From NCBI GenBank assembly GCA_011322515.1, contig DRMS01000384.1, positions 1-11,527 of the forward strand: a stretch of 11,527 bases of DNA, given 5' to 3'. Each line of letters starts with the position of its first letter. Position 1 is the first letter of the stretch. Below the pieces are notes generated by a model, which worked only from the letters and a program-made list of their open reading frames with translations, searched no databases and was not told where the DNA came from. This DNA is from Leucothrix mucor. Its GTDB lineage: Bacteria > Pseudomonadota > Gammaproteobacteria > Thiotrichales > Thiotrichaceae. Below, one piece after another: positions 1 through 5,204 of the stretch. The translations under genes and the position numbers were made by a program.

Positions 1-1033
1 ACGCCTGAAAACTACCAGGTTTTTCAGGAATAGTGACGGCTAATAAGGCCTCTCGTTTTTCACCTAACTCAGCGCGTTCTGCAACATGCCGTAGACGATC
101 AAAACTGATATTAGCACCACTACAAATAGAGATAATTTGCTGATTTTCTACTTTATTTTGCTGAATATATTTTTTCATCCCCGCAGTAGCCAGTGCTCCT
201 GCGGGTTCTAGTAACGTGCGAGTATCCTCAAAAACATCTTTAATTGCCGCGCAAGTTTCATCAGTTGATACAGTCATCATTTCATCAACAACCTCCCGTG
301 CAATTCTTAATGTGTTTTTTCCCACCTGTTTAACCGCAGCCCCATCTGCAAAAAAGCCAATTTGATCCAGAATAACGCGCTTATTTTGTTTAAATGACTC
401 CGTCATACTTGCTGCTTCTTCATGCTCAATACCAATAATTTTAGTCGTTGGACTAAGGTATTTAATATAAGTAGCAATCCCTGAAATCAAACCGCCACCA
501 CCCACTGCAACAAAAATAAAGTCAATAGGATCAGGATGCTGACGCAATAACTCCATACCAATCGTTCCCTGTCCCGCAATCACATCAAGATCATCAAAGG
601 GGTGTAAAAAAGTTAAATTATGCTTCTCAGCCAACGCCAGCGCATGTGCATATGCCTCATCAAAGTTATCGCCCTGTAAAATTGCCTTGCCGCCCCAAGA
701 CTCAACCCCTTTGACCTTAATTTCAGGGGTTATTTTCGGCATCACAATGCGCGTTTCAACCCCCATTGTCATCCCAGACATCGCAACGCCCTGTGCATGG
801 TTCCCCGCAGAAGCTGCAATAACACCACGCGCCTTGGCCGCATCAGAAAGCTGAAACATACGGTTAAAAGCGCCGCGTAGTTTGAAGGAAAATACAGCTT
901 GTAGGTCTTCACGCTTGAGATAAATTTGATTATTAGTACGCTTTGAGAGTAGTTTAGCAAAGTCTAAGGGCGTTTCTTTAGCAACATCATAAACACGTGC
1001 AGTGAGGATTTTTTCTATTAGTGATTGGTTCAC
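1..1033 (-). CDS. ilvA: Biosynthetic threonine dehydratase (threonine ammonia-lyase), C-terminus cut by window edge
   Basis: PLP enzyme that deaminates L-threonine to 2-oxobutanoate, the first committed step of isoleucine synthesis; cytoplasmic. I translated the minus strand by hand: 344 codons are open without a break. The PLP-lysine motif SFKLRG is at residues 49-54 (Schiff-base lysine K51), ASAGNHAQGVA follows, and the glycine-rich phosphate-binding loop VGGGGL lies near residue 176. The last visible residues, EALLAVTIPEKPGSFQ, are the start of the first ACT-like regulatory domain, so roughly 160 residues are missing compared with the ~505-515 aa long form; the presence of that domain excludes the short catabolic TdcB form. 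The start is GTG at 1033: an in-frame TAG lies 36 nt upstream, no ATG or other good start intervenes, and the next conserved Met is already inside the catalytic fold. The ribosome site is weak (AAGAGA). A repeat element begins only 23 bp upstream, so the promoter must lie within or beyond it. Confidence 0.95.
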   Translation of the reverse strand, partial: MNQSLIEKILTARVYDVAKETPLDFAKLLSKRTNNQIYLKREDLQAVFSFKLRGAFNRMFQLSDAAKARGVIAASAGNHAQGVAMSGMTMGVETRIVMPKITPEIKVKGVESWGGKAILQGDNFDEAYAHALALAEKHNLTFLHPFDDLDVIAGQGTIGMELLRQHPDPIDFIFVAVGGGGLISGIATYIKYLSPTTKIIGIEHEEAASMTESFKQNKRVILDQIGFFADGAAVKQVGKNTLRIAREVVDEMMTVSTDETCAAIKDVFEDTRTLLEPAGALATAGMKKYIQQNKVENQQIISICSGANISFDRLRHVAERAELGEKREALLAVTIPEKPGSFQA

Positions 1034-1055
1034 AGGAGTCTCTTGGTTGGTAGGG

Positions 1056-1225
1056 TTTAGGAAGTTCTAAGTAAGTAATGAATTTACCTCTATTGCGCTG
1101 ATTTTTTGTTCCTGATTGGAGTATTTCAAGAGGCGCATAGTTGCTCTACGCAACGATTGAGATGACTCAAGCAGGCGCAAAAGGGCAAGTAAGATGGGTA
1201 AAATCATTGCTTGGAACTTCCTTAA
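1056..1225. repeat. 170-bp MITE-like element with ~28-bp imperfect inverted ends (copy A)
   Basis: The left end (1056-1087) reads TTTAGGAAGTTCTAAG and ends AATGAATTTAC. The reverse complement of the right end (1198-1225) reads TTAAGGAAGTTCCAAG and ends AATGATTTTAC. The two arms match along their length apart from a 4-nt gap and a few mismatches. The block 1114-1224 recurs at 8494-8563 plus 8711-8751 with about 8 differences in 111 bases. No transposase is encoded, so I infer a non-autonomous repeat. It sits directly upstream of ilvA. On the minus strand it contains TTGAAA, a 17-nt spacer and AAAAAT (1129 to 1101), a weak candidate promoter for ilvA. A 65-codon minus-strand open frame across it has no recognisable features and I do not call it a gene. 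Confidence 0.7.
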
Positions 1226-1227
1226 GC

Positions 1228-1250
1228 TAAGGAATGAACAACAGTTCCCG
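1228..1250. repeat. Short fragment resembling the left end of the 8440 repeat
   Basis: Directly beside the right end of the 1056-1225 element the sequence runs TAAGGAATGAACAACAG then TTCCCG. The left end of the second repeat (8441 onward) runs TAAGGAACGTGCACG then AAACAACTTCCCG. The shared order TAAGGAA, ACAAC, CCCG suggests an abutting truncated copy of a related element. With the neighbouring TTCCTTA this also makes a 7-bp stem with a 3-nt loop (1218-1234). Similarity is short, so this is tentative. Confidence 0.3.
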
Positions 1251-1423
1251 CTGGAGAGTAACACCTCTTAAAAGCTAATTAAAGTAACAGCTCTCCTCTA
1301 ATTATTTTCATATAAAAGCAAAAAAAGTATTAACAGGTTTTTTCGACGTAGGAAATATCCATTTGAACCCGTAGATCCATTCTCGTGTTTCTGGATTTAT
1401 ATAAAGCTATACAAACTTATTTT

Positions 1424-1545
1424 GGTAGTGAGTCAAACCTGTGATTTTAAAAGAAGAACTTCACGGAAATAATTTACAATTCAGTGGTTTATATATTGAA
1501 GACTACTTTTGAATACTATAAATTCACAGGTTTGATCCACTACTG
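1424..1545. repeat. ~120-bp MITE-like element with ~23-bp inverted ends, IS1-like tips
   Basis: Left arm 1425-1447 reads GTAGTGAGTCAAACCTGTGA then TTT. The reverse complement of the right arm (1520-1543) reads GTAGTGGATCAAACCTGTGA then ATTT. The arms differ by one AG/GA swap and one extra A, and they enclose about 72 bp of AT-rich DNA with no open frame. The outermost GGTAGTGAGTC resembles IS1-family tips (GGTAATGACTCC in IS1), so an IS1-family-derived non-autonomous element is a reasonable inference. I could not find a clean target-site duplication (flanks ACTTATTTT and TATTATTTA match at 6 of 9). As RNA the arms would form a long hairpin. Confidence 0.6.
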
Positions 1546-1589
1546 TATTATTTATTAATGCTAGTTTTTAATCTAAAAAAGACTTTTTT

Positions 1590-1616
1590 GGAAATTTAAT
1601 ATCTGAATGTCTATAT
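1590..1616 (+). repeat. 27-nt motif, copy 1 (upstream of ssrA)
   Basis: GGAAATTTAATA, two variable bases, TGAATGTCTATAT. The same string with only those two bases changed occurs at 10535-10561, just before the MazG-like gene. The function is unknown; it could be a repeat end or a regulatory box. It lies 84 bp before the tmRNA 5' end and outside the two inverted-end elements on its left. Confidence 0.6.
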
Positions 1617-1643
1617 ACAGGAACTATCAGAAGCTATAAACTG

Positions 1644-1676
1644 TTGAACTTCGAGTTAAGCAATTTAAGTTAACTC
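1644..1676 (+). promoter_or_regulatory. Tentative ssrA promoter region with a 7-bp inverted repeat
   Basis: TTGAAC at 1644-1649 is a fair -35 box. The best -10 candidates are TTAAGT at 1665 (spacer 15) and TTAACT at 1670 (spacer 20); neither has ideal spacing. The same stretch holds the perfect inverted repeat GAGTTAA (1653-1659) / TTAACTC (1670-1676). The mature tmRNA begins 24 bp downstream, so a start shortly after 1676 would fit a processed precursor. Confidence 0.3.
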
Positions 1677-1699
1677 AATTTTCAAGAAAGTAACACAAC

Positions 1700-2056
1700 G
1701 GGGGCGACTTGGCTTCGACGTGGATTACAAAACCTTGGGAGCATGCAGTGGGTTCAGTGACCACTTAAACACTAGCTGGAAACTTTTAGTTGCCAATGAT
1801 GACAACTACGCTTTAGCTGCTTAATAAGTTAGCTGAATCTTCGCCTGAGTTCTCCTGTAGACCCAGTGTCGAAGATCATTCATACAGGATCGCGCACGAA
1901 GCACGTTTGGGGCGGAGTCGTTAAAACTTACCAAAACCGCTGGTAGAAACCCTGTCTCTCGGGTAGCTACTGGTTAAACTAATAGAGTGACTAAGCATGT
2001 AGCGCCTTCAGGCAGCGGATTTGCGGACGGGGGTTCGATTCCCCCCGCCTCCACCA
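1700..2056 (+). ncRNA. ssrA: Transfer-messenger RNA (tmRNA)
   Basis: The RNA of trans-translation: with SmpB it enters ribosomes stalled on broken mRNAs, adds a degradation tag and releases them. The 5' end GGGGGCG (1700-1706) pairs with CGCCTCC next to the encoded 3' ACCA (2053-2056), giving a 7-bp acceptor stem with one G-U pair. The conserved 5' core GACTTGGCTTCGACG and the T-arm with TTCGATT loop near the 3' end are present. The tag frame runs from 1792 to 1821 and encodes ANDDNYALAA, followed by two TAA stops (1822-1827); the alanine from charged tmRNA precedes it. The length of 357 nt is close to the 363 nt of E. coli. The 3' end is intact even though an integrase gene follows, as expected when an element inserts at the 3' end and restores the gene. 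Confidence 0.97.
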
Positions 2057-2091
2057 TTTGATAATTCGTACCAATACAAAACACCCCTAAG

Positions 2092-2115
2092 ACCCGCATT
2101 CTAGCGGGTTTTTTT
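2092..2115 (+). terminator. Rho-independent terminator after ssrA
   Basis: Stem ACCCGC (2092-2097) / GCGGGT (2104-2109), 6-nt loop ATTCTA, then a run of seven T. It starts 35 nt after the tmRNA CCA end and separates ssrA from the integrase gene. Confidence 0.85.
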
Positions 2116-2137
2116 ATGTCTAAAGCATTTGTAATAT

Positions 2138-2167
2138 TTCGCCCTAATTCGCCCCCATTCGCGGAAA
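2138..2167 (+). repeat. Three 10-bp direct repeats, likely integrase arm-type sites (left)
   Basis: TTCGCCCTAA, TTCGCCCCCA and TTCGCGGAAA follow each other at exactly 10-bp period (2138, 2148, 2158), one helical turn apart. Position between the ssrA insertion site and the integrase gene fits arm-type sites bound by the N-terminal domain of P4-type integrases. A related pair with core CGCCCCCA lies beyond the 3' end of the gene (3612-3636). The role is inferred from position only. Confidence 0.45.
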
Positions 2168-2177
2168 AATAAGGTAC

Positions 2178-2206
2178 TTGATAGGGTATTTTTGGACTGC
2201 TATACC
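2178..2206 (+). promoter_or_regulatory. Integrase promoter (extended -10)
   Basis: TTGATA (2178-2183), 17-nt spacer, TATACC (2201-2206) with TGC directly before the -10 box, the extended -10 pattern. Transcription would start near 2213, which excludes the in-frame ATG at 2192 as a translation start and supports ATG 2243. Confidence 0.6.
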
Positions 2207-2219
2207 TCAGATACCCTAT
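2181..2219. promoter_or_regulatory. Operator-like inverted repeat over the integrase promoter
   Basis: Perfect 9-bp arms ATAGGGTAT (2181-2189) and ATACCCTAT (2211-2219), separated by 21 bp. The left arm overlaps the -35 box and the right arm covers the expected transcription start, so a bound dimer would block RNA polymerase. A third, slightly changed half site (TAAGGTA, 2170-2176) lies just upstream. Autoregulation by the integrase or control by a directionality factor is inferred. Confidence 0.5.
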
Positions 2220-2242
2220 TTTTATTATCTTGGAGGTTCGCA

Positions 2243-3487
2243 ATGATTAGACGTTTAAATGATGTAATGGTGAGGCAAGCAAAGCCTAATGAAGATGGAA
2301 GTCCTAAAAAATATACTGATGGTGGTCAAATGTATTTAGTCGCTAGTAAAACGGGCAAGTATTGGCGGTACAATTATAAGTTTGCAGGAAAAAGTAAAAC
2401 ATTTGCTATGGGTTCTTATCCTAATGTGAGTCTAAAGGACGCAAGGATAGAGCATGAGGAAGCACGGGAACTCTTAGGGCGCGGGATTGATCCCAACGAA
2501 TATAAAAAAATGAGAAGGCTTTCTGGTAGTAATTTTAAAAATAATAGTCTTGAAGCCGTAGCGCTTGAATGGTTCGCTATGTGGAAAGATGATAATTCAG
2601 AAAGCCATACACAGCGTACACTTGCTAGGTTAAAAAATGATGTGTTTCCCTTTCTGGGTTCGCGGTTAATAGACAGCATAGAACCACCTGAAATACTCAT
2701 GCTACTAAGGCGGGTGGAATCACGCGGGGCATTAGAAACCGCGCACCGTGTTAAACAGTTAATAGGTCAAGTGTTCAGATATGCCGTGGCAACAGGCAGG
2801 GCGCAACGTGACCAGACCGCCGATCTAAAAGACGCATTAAAACCTTACAGGAAAAAGCATTTTCCAGCGATTACCGACCCCGTAGAGTTTGGGCATTTAT
2901 TGCGAGTTATTGAAGAGTATCACGGTTCTTTGGTCGTTCGTTGTGCCTTTAAATTATCGCCTTTGGTTATGCTTCGTCCTAGTGAGCTTGCGGGGGCTAA
3001 GTGGTGTGAAATAGATTTTAATACCGCGACTTGGACTATTCCCGTTAAGCGCATGAAGGCAAAAAAGCACATTAAGGAGGAAAATGCCACTTCCCATATA
3101 GTCCCACTATCCAAGCAAGCCATTATCATACTGCGAGAAATCGAATTATTGACGGGTAGATTTGAGCATGTTTTTACAGGCGCAAGAAATAGAAGGAAGT
3201 CGATGAGTTCCGCAACTGTCAATATGGCTTTGAAGCGTTTGGGATATGGGGAAACTATGAAAGCACATTCTTTTAGAACTACCGCCTCTACCCTACTTAA
3301 TCAAATGAACTACAATCCTGATGCAATAGAAAGGCAGTTAGCCCATAAAGATAAGGATAGAGTAAGGGCAGTTTATAATCGCGCAGAATACGTGGAAGAA
3401 AGGCGCGAAATGCTCCAATACTGGGCTGATTATCTGGACAACCTAAGAACAGGCACAGATATTATTCCCTTCAAAAAGAGAGCCTAA
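2243..3487 (+). CDS. int: Tyrosine recombinase / integrase, P4-like family
   Basis: Site-specific recombinase of 414 aa that integrates and excises a mobile element. Residues 1-90 form the DUF4102-type arm-binding domain (LNDVMVRQAKP, then YTDGGQMYLVAS and GSYPNVSLKDAR). Residues ~100-200 are the SAM-like core-binding domain. The catalytic domain has R245 in VMLRPSELAGAKW, a lysine in RMKAKK (~272-275), H342 and R345 in AHSFRTTAS, H368 in RQLAHKDKD and nucleophile Y378 in AVYNRAEY. All are present, so the enzyme looks intact and the length is normal. I chose ATG 2243 because GGAGG (2232-2236) lies 6 nt before it and the upstream in-frame ATG at 2192 lies before the predicted transcription start. 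It begins 187 bp after tmRNA, a known target of this family, and reads away from it. No cargo gene, excisionase or second attachment site is visible. Confidence 0.95.
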   Translation: MIRRLNDVMVRQAKPNEDGSPKKYTDGGQMYLVASKTGKYWRYNYKFAGKSKTFAMGSYPNVSLKDARIEHEEARELLGRGIDPNEYKKMRRLSGSNFKNNSLEAVALEWFAMWKDDNSESHTQRTLARLKNDVFPFLGSRLIDSIEPPEILMLLRRVESRGALETAHRVKQLIGQVFRYAVATGRAQRDQTADLKDALKPYRKKHFPAITDPVEFGHLLRVIEEYHGSLVVRCAFKLSPLVMLRPSELAGAKWCEIDFNTATWTIPVKRMKAKKHIKEENATSHIVPLSKQAIIILREIELLTGRFEHVFTGARNRRKSMSSATVNMALKRLGYGETMKAHSFRTTASTLLNQMNYNPDAIERQLAHKDKDRVRAVYNRAEYVEERREMLQYWADYLDNLRTGTDIIPFKKRA

Positions 3488-3510
3488 TAATTTGTACTTG
3501 TTTTTCTGAT

Positions 3511-3540
3511 ATGTACAAGAAAATAGGTTTTCTTGTACAT
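3511..3540. repeat. Perfect 13-bp inverted repeat after the integrase
   Basis: ATGTACAAGAAAA (3511-3523), loop TAGG, TTTTCTTGTACAT (3528-3540). A further TGTAC half site is at 3493. The stem is AT-rich with no T run after it, so it is more likely a protein-binding site or a cruciform than a terminator. Confidence 0.6.
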
Positions 3541-3566
3541 GAAAATTTAGACGAACTTTCGATACA

Positions 3567-3590
3567 GCGGGGCAATTGCTCCGTTTTTTT
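3567..3590 (+). terminator. Rho-independent terminator of the integrase gene
   Basis: Stem CGGGGC (3568-3573) / GCTCCG (3578-3583) with one G-T pair, loop AATT, followed by seven T. It starts 80 bp after the integrase stop codon. Confidence 0.8.
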
Positions 3591-3611
3591 ATGCCCATAA
3601 TAAACCCATAT

Positions 3612-3650
3612 CACCCCCAAAATCCGCCCCCAAAATGTGGGGGTATTTTT
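3612..3650 (+). repeat. C-rich direct repeats with hairpin; possible right arm sites or second terminator
   Basis: CACCCCCAAAAT (3612-3623) and CGCCCCCAAAAT (3625-3636) are direct repeats at 13-bp period. The second copy also forms a hairpin, CCCCCA (3627-3632) / TGGGGG (3638-3643), followed by TATTTTT. The core CGCCCCCA is shared with the repeats upstream of the integrase (2148-2157). Arm-type integrase site, terminator, or both are possible. Confidence 0.45.
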
Positions 3651-3702
3651 CGGGTCTAAGGAAAATCAGGATTTTGCCCAAAGGGGGTAGCAGTCGGAAT
3701 AG

Positions 3703-3732
3703 TTGACTTCTGTTTATATTCTTGCTTAGAAT
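3703..3732 (+). promoter_or_regulatory. Sigma-70 promoter of the RND efflux operon
   Basis: TTGACT (3703-3708), 18-nt spacer, TAGAAT (3727-3732); each box has one mismatch to consensus. Transcription would start near 3739, leaving a leader of about 140 nt before the adaptor start. An inverted repeat GTTAGC (3733-3738) / GCTAAC (3768-3773) lies at the start of that leader and could be an operator or an RNA stem. Confidence 0.65.
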
Positions 3733-3765
3733 GTTAGCTCGTAATAAAAACAGGAGCTTAGAAGG

Positions 3766-3807
3766 ATGCTAACGTTTTTTGATTTTTCTTTAGGATGTTT
3801 CAAGTAA
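3766..3807 (+). CDS. Possible 13-aa leader peptide before the efflux operon
   Basis: ATG at 3766 with AGGAG (3752-3756) 9 nt upstream encodes MLTFFDFSLGCFK and stops at TAA 3805. It lies in the ~140-nt untranslated leader, and its ribosome site is better than that of the real operon gene downstream. It could be a translated leader that tunes the operon, or a chance short frame. Nothing in the peptide identifies a function. Confidence 0.25.
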   Translation: MLTFFDFSLGCFK

Positions 3808-3878
3808 TGAATTTCCTTATCCAACCCTACAGAAAGATTGCAGTCATTGATAACACCTAAAAACAAACCAAAAACACC

Positions 3879-5204
3879 ATGATCAAATTCCTACTAAACC
3901 TCATTATGTTCCTCATTATGATCGCTATTGGCGTGGTTGCTTTTAAAAATATGCAAGGCAAAAAAAAAGAGGTAGTGCATGAGGAAATTGTCATGGAAGC
4001 TAAACTTGTTGATGTAATTCGCATTAAAAAGCGACCTTTTTCTGCTAGCGTCACCGCTTATGGCAATGTACAGCCAACGGTGGTTTTTCAGGGCAAGTCT
4101 GAGGTGAGTGGTAAAGTAACTTATGTACATCCTAGACTTAAACGGGGTGCGAATATCGCCGCAGGGACGGTAGTGGTGCGCATCAACCCTGTTGACTATA
4201 AGTTGTCTCTGGATAAAAACCGCTCTGACTTAGCCGCTAGCAAGTCGCAATTAGAGCAATTAATGCAAGAGCGAGCCTCAACACGCTCATCACTCAAGCT
4301 GGCTAAAGCTAATTTACGCTTGGGTTTACAGGAGTTACAGCGCATTCGCACTATTTTTAATAGGCGACTGATTGCACGCTCTACGCTAGATGCAGAGGAG
4401 CAGAAGGTATTGCAATTGCGCCAGAAAGTCTCCGACACGCAAGGAAAATTAAATACCTACACAAGTCGTATTAAAAATGCTAAGGCGAAAATAAAGCGTT
4501 CATTACAGCAAGTAGAAGGAGGCAAAACTACTTTAGGACGCACCCAAGTAAAAATTCCTTTCGATGCGCGCATCAGTGTTGCTAATCTTGATAAAGGCGA
4601 GATTATTAACGCAGGCAGTGTATTATTTGAAGCAATTAATACCGATGCAGTAGAGATTAATGCTGAGTTATCGATTAAGCAAATGCAAAGACTATTATCT
4701 GCCGCACAAGGAAAATCGACTCCTTTAAAAGCGGCAAATAGTAATCAACATTTAAAAAACCTAGCACTAAAAGCACAGGTTAAATTAGTGGGTGGTAATG
4801 ATCAGGCGGTTTGGACAGGGCGTGTGGTGCGTTTTTCTGAATCCGTTGATCCAACCCGTCATACAACAGCGGTGACCGTTGTCGTCGATCATCCTGATCA
4901 AAATACGATTACAACGGGTAGACCGCCGTTACTAAAAGGTATGTATGTTGCAGTAGAGCTTTCAGCACCTGCTTATTATGCGATTATTATCCCACGCAAA
5001 GCGATCCATTCAGGACGTGCCTTTATTGTTAATCAAGAACAAAAATTAGAAATTCGTACACTGGAGATTCAATCACGACAGGGGAATGTTGCGATTATTC
5101 GCAAAGGTCTAAACGTTGGTGAACAGTTAATTGTTAATGATCTCGTTCCCGTCATTAAAGGGATGCCTTTAAAAGCATTAATTAAGCAACAGGATACAAA
5201 ATAA
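3879..5204 (+). CDS. RND efflux periplasmic adaptor (membrane fusion protein, HlyD/AcrA family)
   Basis: A 441-aa adaptor that joins an inner-membrane RND pump to an outer-membrane channel. Residues 3-22 are a hydrophobic anchor with no lipobox cysteine, so it is probably held by a transmembrane segment. The first lipoyl half follows at ~70-105 (GKSEVSGKV, then GTVVVRINPVDY), a long Lys/Arg/Gln/Leu-rich coiled-coil hairpin at ~106-220, the second lipoyl half at ~221-256 (KIPFDARISVANLDKGEII), then the beta-barrel and membrane-proximal domains. An in-frame stop at 3858 limits the start; ATG 3879 gives the full anchor. There is no recognisable Shine-Dalgarno: the 20 bases upstream are almost only A and C. 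The TAA stop overlaps the ATG of the permease by one base (TAATG), which indicates translational coupling. The substrate cannot be told from sequence. Confidence 0.92.
   Translation: MIKFLLNLIMFLIMIAIGVVAFKNMQGKKKEVVHEEIVMEAKLVDVIRIKKRPFSASVTAYGNVQPTVVFQGKSEVSGKVTYVHPRLKRGANIAAGTVVVRINPVDYKLSLDKNRSDLAASKSQLEQLMQERASTRSSLKLAKANLRLGLQELQRIRTIFNRRLIARSTLDAEEQKVLQLRQKVSDTQGKLNTYTSRIKNAKAKIKRSLQQVEGGKTTLGRTQVKIPFDARISVANLDKGEIINAGSVLFEAINTDAVEINAELSIKQMQRLLSAAQGKSTPLKAANSNQHLKNLALKAQVKLVGGNDQAVWTGRVVRFSESVDPTRHTTAVTVVVDHPDQNTITTGRPPLLKGMYVAVELSAPAYYAIIIPRKAIHSGRAFIVNQEQKLEIRTLEIQSRQGNVAIIRKGLNVGEQLIVNDLVPVIKGMPLKALIKQQDTK

Noticed and set aside
1067..1264. Minus-strand 65-codon open frame over the 1056 repeat
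   Set aside because: It falls within a non-coding repeat; the second copy is interrupted by an insertion and no domain or ribosome site is seen.
2138..2167. Short direct repeats considered as a CRISPR array
   Set aside because: Units are only 10 bp with no spacers and no cas genes nearby; integrase arm sites fit better.
2192..2242. In-frame upstream ATG that would extend the integrase by 17 residues
   Set aside because: It lies before the predicted transcription start and has no Shine-Dalgarno, while ATG 2243 has GGAGG at 6 nt and gives the usual family N-terminus.
1974..2243. Minus-strand 89-codon open frame containing VEAGGIEPPSANPLPEG
   Set aside because: It lies antisense to the 3' end of the tmRNA; peptides of the GGIEPPS type are a familiar false call from that region. 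No ribosome site or domain supports it.
3650..3720. Search for the second attachment site (copy of the tmRNA 3' end) after the integrase
   Set aside because: No match to TTCGATTCCCCCCGCC or CCTCCACCA by eye here or elsewhere in the window; only C-rich repeats are present.
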